Numbered from the stretch's first letter, positions 1 to 6,971 are shown. The stretch: DNA of 15,938 nucleotides from a bacterium (GCA_027487145.1 JAIYEC010000027.1:1-15938), one strand, 5' to 3'. Made by a program: numbers and translations. Notes: a model not told the origin generated them from the sequence alone.

Positions 1-8
1 CCAAGAAG

Positions 9-36
9 TTGTATTCGTGGCGGTTTATGCTAGAAT
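9..36 (+). promoter_or_regulatory. Promoter of the leader/tRNA-Gly(TCC) unit
   Basis: A -35-like TTGTAT (9-14) is followed after 16 nt by an extended -10, TGC plus TAGAAT (31-36). Transcription would start near 43 and run through the structured leader into tRNA-Gly(TCC). The -10 lies about 29 nt before the first leader hairpin, close to the 32 nt seen in the matching unit before tRNA-Pro. Confidence 0.5.
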
Positions 37-64
37 CGGAGCACTTCAGAGATGGAGTGGACTA

Positions 65-225
65 AGCGGTTGTAAGCATAGCTTTCACCCGCTACGTTCG
101 TCCGAACTGTTTGGGACTGCAAGCAAAGCTTGTATGATAACAGTGGCGTGGCTTAAAAATGAATTAATTCATTTTTAAGCCACGCCACTGTTATTACCAG
201 CTACCGCACCCAAACGCTTCAGGAC
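65..225 (+). other. L1: structured leader element before tRNA-Gly(TCC)
   Basis: No protein-coding signal. The sequence folds into: (i) hairpin H1, 65-93, AGCGG paired with CCGCT, then TG/CA, then AAGC/GCTT around loop ATA, with T.C and T.T mismatches; (ii) a long stem whose lower part pairs 100-115 with 209-225 (GTTTGGG/CCCAAAC and GTCC/GGAC); (iii) a small hairpin CAAGC-AAA-GCTTG (120-132) in the left arm; (iv) a 58-bp perfect palindrome at the tip (137-194). The same order occurs before tRNA-Pro at 6972-7119, with different but compensating bases in H1. As RNA it would be a roughly 190-nt tRNA precursor leader; as DNA it could form a cruciform. Its function is unknown. Confidence 0.6.
137..194. 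repeat. 58-bp perfect palindrome without loop
   Basis: Positions 137-165 are the exact reverse complement of 166-194, centred on GAATTAATTC with no spacer. The outer half of each arm is GC-containing (GTGGCGTGGC) and the inner half AT-rich. Perfect loop-free palindromes of this length are usually unstable in replicating DNA, so its presence suggests function, tolerance or recent origin. An assembly artefact should also be considered. Confidence 0.85.
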
Positions 226-231
226 TCACTT

Positions 232-302
232 GCGGGTGTAGTTTAGTGGTAAAACAACTGCCTTCCAAGCAGTGGTCGGGAGTTCGATTCTTCTCACCCG
301 CA
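232..302 (+). tRNA. tRNA-Gly(TCC)
   Basis: Cloverleaf of 71 nt. The acceptor stem is GCGGGTG/CACCCGC with discriminator A. The anticodon stem ACTGC/GCAGT closes loop CTTCCAA, giving anticodon TCC. The T loop is TTCGATT on a T stem rich in G.T pairs (GGGAG/CTTCT). CCA is not encoded; the next bases are CAG. It lies six bases after leader L1, and its 3' end overlaps the base of a terminator-like hairpin. A second copy of its last 20 nt occurs about 210 bp downstream at 497-515. Confidence 0.93.
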
Positions 303-354
303 CAGCCAACATGAAAAGCCGTCCAATTAGGGATGGCTTTTCTGTTGATGCTGT
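302..354 (+). terminator. Terminator-like hairpin after tRNA-Gly(TCC)
   Basis: ACAGC (302-306) pairs with GCTGT (350-354), AACA with TGTT, AAAAGCC (314-320) with GGCTTTT (335-341), and TCC with GGA around loop AATTAG. A T-rich arm and the position right after the tRNA fit an intrinsic terminator. A hairpin follows each full tRNA 3'-end copy in this window. Confidence 0.6.
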
Positions 355-515
355 GCGGAGTGAAGAAAGTGCCCTGCGGTACTTTCTTGAAGAATCGAAA
401 GCCGCAGCGATGTGAGCTTGCGAACGAGCGAGGCGGGGTCGAGAGTACTTAGATTTTTGTGAGCAGAGTGAAACAAAAACCTTAGTAACTCGTGACCGAT
501 CTTCTCACCCGCACA
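352..515 (+). other. D1: three-way-junction element ending in a tRNA-Gly 3'-end copy
   Basis: The ends pair as a 19-bp helix: TGTGCGG, GTGA, GAAGA and TCG on the left (352-397) against 497-515 on the right, with two single-base bulges and a 25-nt hairpin insert (AGAAAGT...ACTTTCT, 364-388) in the left arm. The right arm is a copy of the tRNA-Gly(TCC) 3' end, so the helix reproduces acceptor plus T stem. Inside are a second stem (about 402-435, CCGC/GCGG) and a long core stem starting GGTCGAGAG (437-445) paired with CTCGTGAC (489-496). The same layout recurs after tRNA-Gly(GCC). No convincing reading frame is present. It could be a structured RNA or a palindromic mobile DNA; function unknown. 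Confidence 0.6.
497..515 (+). repeat. Direct copy of the tRNA-Gly(TCC) 3' end
   Basis: Matches tRNA positions 285-304 with one missing T: CGA, TCTTCTCACCCGCACA. It contains the 3' strand of the T stem and acceptor stem plus the following CA, but no D arm or anticodon arm, so it is not a second tRNA gene. Confidence 0.85.
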
Positions 516-519
516 CATC

Positions 520-549
520 AAATAAAGCCGCTTTAGAGCGGTTTTATTT
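520..549 (+). terminator. Hairpin after D1
   Basis: AAATAAAGCCGCT (520-532) pairs with 537-549 over 13 bp including one G.T pair, loop TTAG, ending in TTTTATTT. It is an intrinsic-terminator shape closing element D1 and separating it from the MOSC gene. Confidence 0.65.
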
Positions 550-629
550 GTGCATGCATAATTGAAAAACTTGCCACTTTCGAACTTTCAGGTATCTTAA
601 TCTTGAATTGAACCTTGAGGAGATTAAAT

Positions 630-1094
630 ATGCCACATGGCAAAGTTGTAGCTCTTTGCATTTGTGCAAAGGCAGGCGAACCAATGACAGAAGTAAGCGA
701 AGTTATTGCTGAAGCAGGAAACGGTATCGTCGGAGACAGATACTGCGGCGGCAACGGTAGCTGGAATAAGGGTAGCCCTGGGAAACGCCAGGTAACTCTT
801 ATGAACGCAATATTTTTCGAAGGTACTGTGTTCAAATATTCCGACAGTCGCCGTAATATCTTCACTGAGGGTGTCGAACTGATGGACCTTATCGGTAAGG
901 AATTCACAATTGGTGAAGTCACACTACGTGGCGTCAAATATTGCGATCCTTGCAACCGGCCAAACCAGAAGGCAGGAATCCGTGAAAGTTTCCGTGATGC
1001 ACTCTTTGACCGCGGCGGCCTGATTGCTGAAATCATCACCAGTGGCGCTATCCGCGTCAATGACACCGTAAAGACGTCAATAAAGGATTACTGA
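630..1094 (+). CDS. MOSC domain protein
   Basis: Single-domain MOSC protein of 154 residues, the fold named after the C-terminal domain of molybdenum cofactor sulfurases and found in YiiM-type proteins, which handle sulfur or activated nitrogen groups. Seen: GDRYCGGNG (35-43), RRNIFTEGVEL (74-84), LIGKEFTIGEVTLRGVKYCDPC (88-108) with Cys105 in the position of the conserved MOSC cysteine, and RGGLIAEIITSGAIRVND (128-145). The ATG at 630 was chosen because GAGGAG precedes it by six to seven bases; an in-frame TTG at 615 adds five residues but overlaps that ribosome binding site. It stands alone between two terminators. No other molybdenum cofactor gene is in the window, so its substrate cannot be inferred. 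Confidence 0.88.
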   Translation: MPHGKVVALCICAKAGEPMTEVSEVIAEAGNGIVGDRYCGGNGSWNKGSPGKRQVTLMNAIFFEGTVFKYSDSRRNIFTEGVELMDLIGKEFTIGEVTLRGVKYCDPCNRPNQKAGIRESFRDALFDRGGLIAEIITSGAIRVNDTVKTSIKDY

Positions 1095-1138
1095 ACACCT
1101 ATACGAAAGAAGGGAAAGCCCTTACTTCGGTAGGTGTT
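1094..1138 (+). terminator. Terminator of the MOSC gene
   Basis: AACACCTA (1094-1101) pairs with TAGGTGTT (1131-1138), with an inner CGAA/TTCG and AAGGG/CCCTT stem, followed by TTTCTCTTG. It begins at the stop codon. Confidence 0.7.
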
Positions 1139-1186
1139 TTCTCTTGTTTAAAAAGTCCTAACATCATTGAACAAGGCGCACCTGAC

Positions 1187-1213
1187 AAAAACCAGGACTT
1201 AGTCCTGGTTTTT
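1187..1213. terminator. Bidirectional terminator between MOSC and MscS genes
   Basis: AAAACCAGGAC (1188-1198) pairs with GTCCTGGTTTT around a three-base loop and ends in a T run on both strands. It is three bases from the stop codon of the minus-strand MscS-type gene. Confidence 0.8.
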
Positions 1214-1215
1214 TG

Positions 1216-2085
1216 TTACTCCTTCTTCTTTACCACCTTTCGCTTCTTGGGTTTTTCTTTCACAATATGAATATCTCGCTGTGGGAACGGCATAGTAATA
1301 TTTGCTTCATCTAGCGTCTGTTTACAGAGCTCAGTCAAAGCATAAAAGTATCGTTGCTCGTAGCCCGGTTCTGCTACAAAAATACGGACGTACAAATCGA
1401 CTCCGGACTCCCCCAGTTCCTTTACAACAACATGAGGAGCAGGATCCTTCAGTGCTCCCTTCATTTTTCGCAGAGCAAGCAATAGCACTTTTCTCGTATA
1501 TTCAACTGATTCTGAGTACGGAATCCTCACAGTGGTCGTAATACGCAAGATTCCTTGTTCAGAAAGGTTAACCACTGGCAGTGATGAAACCATTGAGTTA
1601 GGAATATTAATAAGTGTATTATCTAGTGTCCGAATCTTAGTAGTCCGAAGCGTAATATCTACCACTTCTCCATAGTGTTCACCAATCTTAATCCAGTGTT
1701 GTTTCCGAAACAGATCATCGATAAAGATGCCGAAGCCAGCAAAGATATTAGCTAATGTCTGCTGGGCAGCAAACCCAATCGCGAGACCGACCACTCCCAC
1801 TCCCGCTAAGGCAGCCGTCACATTGACGCCTAATTTCCCAAAGACAAAAATCAGCGCAATGATGATAATTACACCTCGGTACAATGACCGAACGGTTATC
1901 TTAATGAGGGATGGCTGCATTGGAGTTCTCCGTAGCGCAGCTTCAAAAATCCGTGATGTAATAAGGTAAAACAATACCGAGAAAAAAACCACGCTAAGGG
2001 CAGAAAGAACGTTTGGAATGAATGTCCAAAGGGTATCAATGACAAATTGCTTGTCTACCCCATAGCGAAGGAACATTTCTTGCAT
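1216..2085 (-). CDS. MscS-family mechanosensitive channel
   Basis: Small-conductance mechanosensitive channel, 289 residues, a membrane heptamer that releases solutes on hypo-osmotic shock. Seen: three hydrophobic helices (about 22-43, 67-84, 90-125); the third carries the Gly/Ala-rich pore helix (GVGVVGLAIGFAAQQTLANI, 95-114); then the beta domain with GEVVDITLRTTKIRTLDN (139-156) and IPNSMV, an alpha/beta C-terminal domain and a Lys-rich tail. Length is usual for MscS. ATG at 2085 is preferred over the TTG at 2094, because that TTG overlaps a TATACT -10 box (2094-2099) that would start transcription almost at the ATG. It is divergent from the protease gene, 92 bp apart. Confidence 0.93.
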   Translation of the reverse strand: MQEMFLRYGVDKQFVIDTLWTFIPNVLSALSVVFFSVLFYLITSRIFEAALRRTPMQPSLIKITVRSLYRGVIIIIALIFVFGKLGVNVTAALAGVGVVGLAIGFAAQQTLANIFAGFGIFIDDLFRKQHWIKIGEHYGEVVDITLRTTKIRTLDNTLINIPNSMVSSLPVVNLSEQGILRITTTVRIPYSESVEYTRKVLLLALRKMKGALKDPAPHVVVKELGESGVDLYVRIFVAEPGYEQRYFYALTELCKQTLDEANITMPFPQRDIHIVKEKPKKRKVVKKKE

Positions 2086-2093
2086 ACCACTCA

Positions 2094-2099
2094 AGTATA
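2094..2099 (-). promoter_or_regulatory. -10 box of the MscS gene, leaderless
   Basis: TATACT on the minus strand lies 8 nt before the ATG, so the transcript would begin at or just before the start codon. No clear -35 or ribosome binding site is visible. Confidence 0.5.
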
Positions 2100-2162
2100 C
2101 CGTACCAAGTCTCTAACAAAAGTGAGTTTTGTTAAAAATCTCTACAGAAGTAAATAAGCCAA

Positions 2163-2171
2163 TGGTATACT
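2163..2171 (+). promoter_or_regulatory. Extended -10 of the protease gene, leaderless
   Basis: TGG plus TATACT (2166-2171) ends 6 nt before the ATG at 2178. No Shine-Dalgarno sequence can fit after the predicted start, so the mRNA is probably leaderless. Confidence 0.6.
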
Positions 2172-2177
2172 ACCAAT

Positions 2178-3254
2178 ATGAACTTCTTGGTAGAGATTAT
2201 TGTCTCAATTCTTACGGCCTATCTTGCATTTACAAATACTCTTGCGACTGGAGTTGAATACTTGATCGACTCATTCTCTGAGTCTGAACAAACCGAAGAA
2301 GTAGCGTATGATAACCTACCTGCTATTCCAAGCTTTGCCACAAGTATTCCCGATATACTTTTGCGAAGTAGTGAGTACCAACAGGCAGCACTAGCTGGCG
2401 CAGCTACAGATCTATCAGCAAGCCGAACTCGCGACCCTCTCTCATCGATTGTAAATATCTTCTGCACATTTACGACGAGCGAAAGTGTCAGGACGACTAC
2501 CGGTACGGGGTTTTTTATCGATAAAGAAGGCATTATCATGACAAATGCCCACATCGCTCAGTTCCTTCTTTTAGAAAAGACCGATGCCTTCGGAGATGCA
2601 AAATGTACAGTGCGAATCGGTAGCCCTGCTGTTGCTCGCTATGAAGCTGACTTGCTCTATATCTCACCAACCTGGATTCAAAAAAACGCCTCACTCATCA
2701 ATGATGCTGCGCCGATGGGAACCGGTGAACGTGACTACGCACTCCTTTATATCAGCGGTGACATTGAAGGCTGGCCTCTTCCTGAAGAATTTCCGGCGCT
2801 CCCGTTTGATAGTGAATTACTTCCTACATCAGTACGAGAATCTAAGGTTGTAGCTGCAGGCTATCCAGCCGAAAATCTTCTCAAAAGCGGCTCTGGTACA
2901 GACCTCTTTGGAAAGACCGCCGCTACAACTATTTCAGAACTCTACACCTTTGGATCAAACTACGCAGATGTCTTTTCCCTTAAAGGGAGCGAGGTTGGGG
3001 CACAAGGTTCATCAGGTGGACCGATTGTAAATGAGGATGGAAAAGTTATTGGTATGATTGCCACCAGAGGTGATGATTCGACCGATGGTAGTGGAAGCTT
3101 GCGAGCCATTACTCTCTCTCATATTAATCGTTCTATGAAAGAAGAAAGTGGTTTTACGTTAGCAGAAAATTTAGGTGGAGATATACCATACAAAGCTAAA
3201 GTATTTGCCGATACAATGGCTCCGTTTTTACTCTCCACTCTCGAAGCTCAATAA
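2178..3254 (+). CDS. Exported trypsin-like serine protease
   Basis: Membrane-anchored or secreted S1-type serine protease, 358 residues. Seen: an N-terminal hydrophobic segment (about 3-24); GTGFFIDKEGIIMTNAHI with His125; GERDYALLYI with Asp186; GAQGSSGGPI with Ser279 as nucleophile. Together these form a His-Asp-Ser triad in the usual order. Cys96 and Cys143 could form a disulfide outside the membrane. No PDZ domain follows, unlike DegP/HtrA. The gene is convergent with the DUF5667/sigma pair and shares a terminator with it. A role in trimming an envelope sensor is possible but is inference from position only. Confidence 0.85.
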   Translation: MNFLVEIIVSILTAYLAFTNTLATGVEYLIDSFSESEQTEEVAYDNLPAIPSFATSIPDILLRSSEYQQAALAGAATDLSASRTRDPLSSIVNIFCTFTTSESVRTTTGTGFFIDKEGIIMTNAHIAQFLLLEKTDAFGDAKCTVRIGSPAVARYEADLLYISPTWIQKNASLINDAAPMGTGERDYALLYISGDIEGWPLPEEFPALPFDSELLPTSVRESKVVAAGYPAENLLKSGSGTDLFGKTAATTISELYTFGSNYADVFSLKGSEVGAQGSSGGPIVNEDGKVIGMIATRGDDSTDGSGSLRAITLSHINRSMKEESGFTLAENLGGDIPYKAKVFADTMAPFLLSTLEAQ

Positions 3255-3283
3255 AAAATGCGCCACATGGCGCATTTTTTATT
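3250..3283. terminator. Bidirectional terminator containing both stop codons
   Basis: A perfect 16-bp inverted repeat, 3250-3265 against 3268-3283, GC core TGCGCCA/TGGCGCA with A and T tails on both sides. The stop codons of the convergent protease and DUF5667 genes lie inside its arms. Confidence 0.9.
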
Positions 3284-4637
3284 ATGGAGCTGGGGTGGCT
3301 TCCGTCTCTAAGGTCGTAGAGGCGGTTGTGGTTGCCTCAAGCTCTACGGGAGCTGGTACTGACGGTGTAGTGGTGATATCAACCCCTTCTGATGAAACAA
3401 TCTTAAGAGCATCATCTAACATAGCAAGACTTTCCTTGGCTGCCGCCAGAGACTGACTAGCGTCTGCTTTTGGCTCAGAACTCTTAGCTGCAAAATCAAT
3501 TGCGAAGGCAATCTTTTCGGCTGCACCAACAGATACTTTAGGAATAGCAAGGCTAAGAATCTCTGACTTCCGAGCAATCTCTGATACAGCAGACGCCAAT
3601 TCTGATTGTTGTTCTTCTGGAGTTAAAATAATCGGAATGACTGTCTCAAGGGCGATAGCGCGATTACCATCAATATCACTCATGTACACAATTAACTTCT
3701 GGGTTCTCTCAAGCACAGCCAGCAACTGCTCTTTCGCAAGAGTTTCATCTTTATCCCGCACTCCTTTAGCTGTCTCGATGCTTCGATTCACATCCTCTAG
3801 GCGACGAGTAATGTCTTTATAGAGCTGATCTTCTTGCTCTAAACCAAGTGATCCAACAAGCTCATACGCTCGAGTGGTATTTTGTTCAACCCGTGCCATG
3901 ATCTTGTCATACGCAGGAACGTGTCCATCGTCATGCTGAGCTTCTTGTGTCGAGAGAGATTCATTAATTACATCAACGACTAATTGAGCAGTATTTTCTG
4001 AAGCCACCTCTCCAACTGCAGTAGCTAACACTGTGGTGCCACTTTCTTGAAGCGATGCAGACTGTAGTTCAAGCGTGGTTGAAAGCTCAATGGAGGCTAA
4101 CGTTGCTTGATCAGCATCCTCAACACGCAACACTTCAATTTCTTTTTGGACCTCTTGCGTATGTTCTTTTACCGCAGCAGCTATCTCCATCTCTACTTCT
4201 TCAGTCAAGCGACCTTCGCTGGCAAGAAGCTTAGCTTCTGCGACACGACGATTGAGACGCTCTGTTTCCCACTCGATTTTTTCATATGAGCCAAAGGCCA
4301 GGCTCCCACGCACTTCTTCGTTAAACTGCACTTTCACCGCATAGAGACTGTCACCAGGAACAGACCGTTCCGCAATAACCGGGACAATAACCAGAAGCAT
4401 CATGGTAAAAATAGCTGAAGCTCGAAACAACAAGCTCGCTGGTATTTGAATTGATTGAAATGCGTCTGTCTGAAGCAACTTTACGCGAGACGGCACAGCG
4501 AGTGATGCTTCAGCCGGCTTTTGGATTGGATGATACTCCATGTAGGTCACGATCCGAGCTCTCAATTCCTCACGCTCAAAAGCCTGTAATTTTACAGTCT
4601 TGGCTTTTGTATGAAATTGTTCGCTGAAGCGCTTCAT
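3282..4637 (-). CDS. DUF5667 membrane protein, putative anti-sigma factor
   Basis: Protein of 451 residues translated right after the ECF sigma gene: stop TAA, two bases, then ATG, which suggests translational coupling. Seen: a charged N-terminal part (1-65) likely in the cytoplasm, one membrane helix (about 67-89), then the DUF5667 signature ERSVPGDSLYAVKVQFNEEV (90-109) and a long Glu/Lys/Ala-rich helical region with coiled-coil character, ending in a Thr/Pro/Ala-rich tail. DUF5667 proteins often lie beside ECF sigma genes in candidate-phylum bacteria. An anti-sigma or envelope-sensing role is inferred from this pairing and from topology. No zinc-binding anti-sigma motif (HxxxCxxC) is visible. 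Confidence 0.75.
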   Translation of the reverse strand: MKRFSEQFHTKAKTVKLQAFEREELRARIVTYMEYHPIQKPAEASLAVPSRVKLLQTDAFQSIQIPASLLFRASAIFTMMLLVIVPVIAERSVPGDSLYAVKVQFNEEVRGSLAFGSYEKIEWETERLNRRVAEAKLLASEGRLTEEVEMEIAAAVKEHTQEVQKEIEVLRVEDADQATLASIELSTTLELQSASLQESGTTVLATAVGEVASENTAQLVVDVINESLSTQEAQHDDGHVPAYDKIMARVEQNTTRAYELVGSLGLEQEDQLYKDITRRLEDVNRSIETAKGVRDKDETLAKEQLLAVLERTQKLIVYMSDIDGNRAIALETVIPIILTPEEQQSELASAVSEIARKSEILSLAIPKVSVGAAEKIAFAIDFAAKSSEPKADASQSLAAAKESLAMLDDALKIVSSEGVDITTTPSVPAPVELEATTTASTTLETEATPAP

Positions 4638-4639
4638 AA

Positions 4640-5224
4640 TTATTTTTTCTTTTTTTTGCGATTTTGTTCGCCTTGCTCATCAAGAGCTTCGATTTTTTGT
4701 CGTAACATTTTGAGACCGCGGTGTATACGGACCGAGACGACATTTTCACTTTCTTCAATGAGCTCACTTATCTCGCGTGGCCCTAATTGGTCGACGAAGC
4801 GTAGGATAATCACTTCTCGATACTGGTCGGGCATTTGATCTAGTAACTCAAATGCCTTCTTGCCATCAATAGTTGCTGCCAGTGCCTCACTGGTGCTTTC
4901 AGACAGCTCTTCAAACGAACCTTCATCTACCCCTTCAAGTTCAAGGAGTGCATCTAGTGAGCTTTCTTTCCGACGACGATACTCATCAATAATCAGATTA
5001 TTGAGAACTTTATATAAAAACGGTCGGAACGTATCGATTTCGTAGCCACTTCTGAGATACGCCCACACCTTCGTGAAGGTATCATGGACCAAATCAATGG
5101 CTTTTTCTCGATTGCTTACACGAAGGAGTGCGTGCCGAAAGAGGGCATCGTTGTACTCATCGAAAGCTTTCAAAAAACGTGCTTCGTGGTCTTCTGTGTC
5201 GTGTGTCTTCCTAACATCCGCCAT
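4640..5224 (-). CDS. ECF (extracytoplasmic function) RNA polymerase sigma factor
   Basis: Sigma-70 family, ECF subgroup, 194 residues; directs RNA polymerase to a stress or envelope regulon. Region 2 spans about 16-86 (KAIDLVHDTFTKVWAYLRSG, FRPFLYKVLNNLIIDEYRRR), region 4 about 122-182 (LDQMPDQYREVIILRFVDQL, then the helix-turn-helix GPREISELIEESENVVSVRI). The C-terminus is a run of lysines. ATG at 5224 was chosen over an upstream TTG (5254), because a consensus TATAAT (5234-5239) lies inside that longer frame, 9 nt before the ATG. Coupled to the downstream DUF5667 gene, its likely regulator. Self-activation cannot be judged, as no -35 is clear. Confidence 0.93.
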   Translation of the reverse strand: MADVRKTHDTEDHEARFLKAFDEYNDALFRHALLRVSNREKAIDLVHDTFTKVWAYLRSGYEIDTFRPFLYKVLNNLIIDEYRRRKESSLDALLELEGVDEGSFEELSESTSEALAATIDGKKAFELLDQMPDQYREVIILRFVDQLGPREISELIEESENVVSVRIHRGLKMLRQKIEALDEQGEQNRKKKKK

Positions 5225-5233
5225 GTGAAAACC

Positions 5234-5239
5234 ATTATA
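5234..5239 (-). promoter_or_regulatory. -10 box of the sigma/DUF5667 operon
   Basis: Consensus TATAAT on the minus strand ends 9 nt before the sigma factor ATG, giving a leaderless or near-leaderless transcript. A good -35 is not seen. Confidence 0.5.
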
Positions 5240-5309
5240 CGCGAAGACGGGCAAAACAGTAGGTTCTTACCAATTATCCACAGGGTAAAAGTCTCACTGA
5301 TCTTAGGTC

Positions 5310-5927
5310 TTAATTTTCTAGATTTTCCTTGATTTTTTCTATCAATTCAGGGAATTCTGGTATCAAAAAGTGGTTCTTATCATCAAATGTGACTAATTCG
5401 GCACTAGGGAGAGCTCTTTTGAATCTCTCTGCATGCTCATACGGCACTACAAAGTCATCTTTTGAGTGAAAAATATAGATATTTTCTGCTTTTTTTGACA
5501 ATTCCCCTACCCTGCTAGTATCAAAGGCAAAATCACCCCCATCTTCTCCGCCAAAATCATCAGGCTGGAATGGGGCAGCAATAAGAAAAAGGGCTTTAAT
5601 TTCAACCGGAGCTGGGTTATCAATTAGATATTTTGTCAAAAAGTACCCTCCCTGCGACCAACCCACCAGAACTAAGCCATCTCGTAGGTGTGCTATGTAT
5701 CGCTCAAACCATATTTTCCACTCCTGATACTTAGCGTTTTTGCTATTTGGCATACTCGGCTTGAACAGATCGTAGTCAGCTAATTCTTTTGGCAAGATGT
5801 CACTCCACTTAGAAAACGGTTGTGCACCCGGCAAATCCCGGATTGGCTCGTTCTTCAAATCATTGAGAAAAGCCTCATAATTTGAATACGCCGATCCTCC
5901 ATGGATATAAAAAACCTGCTTCTTCAT
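5310..5927 (-). CDS. Small alpha/beta serine hydrolase (RBBP9/YdeN-like)
   Basis: Cytoplasmic hydrolase of 205 residues, no signal peptide. Seen: VFYIHGG (5-11) at the first strand and oxyanion region; nucleophile elbow GWSQGG with Ser91; HSKDDFVVP with Asp158 as likely acid; KNHFLIPEFPEL with His186. Length and motif order fit the RBBP9/YdeN family of small esterases, whose natural substrates are mostly unknown. ATG at 5927 is used; a GTG at 5939 would overlap the end of the CorA gene. The start is two bases after the CorA stop codon, so the two genes form an operon. Confidence 0.82.
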   Translation of the reverse strand: MKKQVFYIHGGSAYSNYEAFLNDLKNEPIRDLPGAQPFSKWSDILPKELADYDLFKPSMPNSKNAKYQEWKIWFERYIAHLRDGLVLVGWSQGGYFLTKYLIDNPAPVEIKALFLIAAPFQPDDFGGEDGGDFAFDTSRVGELSKKAENIYIFHSKDDFVVPYEHAERFKRALPSAELVTFDDKNHFLIPEFPELIEKIKENLEN

Positions 5928-5929
5928 GG

Positions 5930-6853
5930 CTATAACCACTGATTCTTCTTAAAGAACCAGACAACAAATGAAACACTAGCCATAATGATCCCAACCACCA
6001 GCCAAAATGCATACGGGGTATTTTCAAGCGGAAGTGGAACATTCATACCAAAGAGTGACGCTACAATGGTAGGAATAGTGAGCAAAATAGTAAGGACAGT
6101 CAGAGTTTTTATGGTGGTGTTGAGGTTATTCGCCAAAATCGCTTCTGTTGCATTACGAACATTCTGGATCGTATTCAATACAGAACGAGCAGATTCAATG
6201 AGCTGGGTGTTATCGATGATAAGGTCTTCCATAAACTCAACGTCTTCAGGATACATCTGCATGTAGTTCCCTTTCATAATCTTATTTAAAGCCGTATTGG
6301 TAGGGACAATGGCAGCAATCATGTCATTTAGCTTATGCTCATACGTCACAAACTTTTCAATCTCTCGATTGCCGATCTTACGCAACTTAGCCCTATCTTT
6401 ATGCACATTTCGACGAAGTACAACTAGTTGCTTCTCAAATGATTCCGTCACCGTCTGCATCATTTGGATGAAGAGCTTTGTTTTTTGAGTAGTATGAACA
6501 TCCTCTTTTCCGGCAAGAAGCGGTTTAAATTGTGGAATTTCACGCTGTACTACCGTCAAGACAAACGACTCTCCCATTACAATCAGGAGTGGCGCGGTAT
6601 CGGTCGCTTCCCTTTTTTCATTAAACGGGTACCGAGTAAAGAAAAAGGTTGCTCCATCCGCCCGCTCAAAGCGTGGCACCTCAAAGAAGTCTTGCGCATC
6701 TTCAATCAAATCGGTATCTAGTGCCAATGTACCGAATAGATCATTAAGTTCCTTATCGGTTGGCTCTACCGCATGAATCCATATCCCGGTGCGCAAATCA
6801 CTCACTTCCTTCAAGGCCTCATCTTTAATTGTTCGAAAATAATATTTGATCAT
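5930..6853 (-). CDS. corA: CorA-family divalent cation transporter
   Basis: Homopentameric inner-membrane channel for Mg2+ (or Co2+/Ni2+), 307 residues. Seen: a large acidic and helical cytoplasmic domain (1-245), the first membrane helix (about 249-268) ending in the family signature GMN (269-271) in SLFGMNVPLP, and a second helix (281-301) followed by a Lys-rich C-terminus, KKNQWL. Length is typical. A GGGA-like ribosome binding site lies about ten bases before the ATG, and TGATACACT upstream could be the -10. First gene of an operon with the small hydrolase. Which ion is carried cannot be told from the sequence. Confidence 0.94.
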   Translation of the reverse strand: MIKYYFRTIKDEALKEVSDLRTGIWIHAVEPTDKELNDLFGTLALDTDLIEDAQDFFEVPRFERADGATFFFTRYPFNEKREATDTAPLLIVMGESFVLTVVQREIPQFKPLLAGKEDVHTTQKTKLFIQMMQTVTESFEKQLVVLRRNVHKDRAKLRKIGNREIEKFVTYEHKLNDMIAAIVPTNTALNKIMKGNYMQMYPEDVEFMEDLIIDNTQLIESARSVLNTIQNVRNATEAILANNLNTTIKTLTVLTILLTIPTIVASLFGMNVPLPLENTPYAFWLVVGIIMASVSFVVWFFKKNQWL

Positions 6854-6934
6854 AACTCGTTCCCTACTTACTGAGTCCTAGTGTATCATGTGAACCAAGG
6901 AACTATTAACTTACTCGCTTTTTTTATGTGTTAA

Positions 6935-6943
6935 TGGTATTAT
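6935..6943 (+). promoter_or_regulatory. Promoter (extended -10) of the leader/tRNA-Pro unit
   Basis: TGG plus TATTAT (6938-6943) is an extended -10; no clear -35. It lies 32 nt before hairpin H1 of L2, nearly the same as the 29 nt in the tRNA-Gly(TCC) unit. Confidence 0.4.
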
Positions 6944-6971
6944 TTGCCACGCTAATTAATTGATTAGCTTT

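Noticed and set aside
302..515. Interpretation as attL/attR of an integrated element in tRNA-Gly
   Set aside because: The interval is only about 200 bp with no integrase, and the extra inverted copy and shared internal fold are not explained by simple site-specific integration.
327..521. 64-residue minus-strand frame downstream of tRNA-Gly(TCC)
   Set aside because: It lies across element D1 and antisense to the copied tRNA end; no ribosome binding site, and the palindromic structure explains the open frame better.
533..1066. 177-residue minus-strand frame
   Set aside because: Antisense shadow of the MOSC gene, which has recognisable motifs and its own ribosome binding site.
5274..5282. Perfect DnaA box TTATCCACA upstream of the sigma gene
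   Set aside because: A single 9-mer match in a 16-kb window is plausible by chance, and there are no companions or AT-rich flank.
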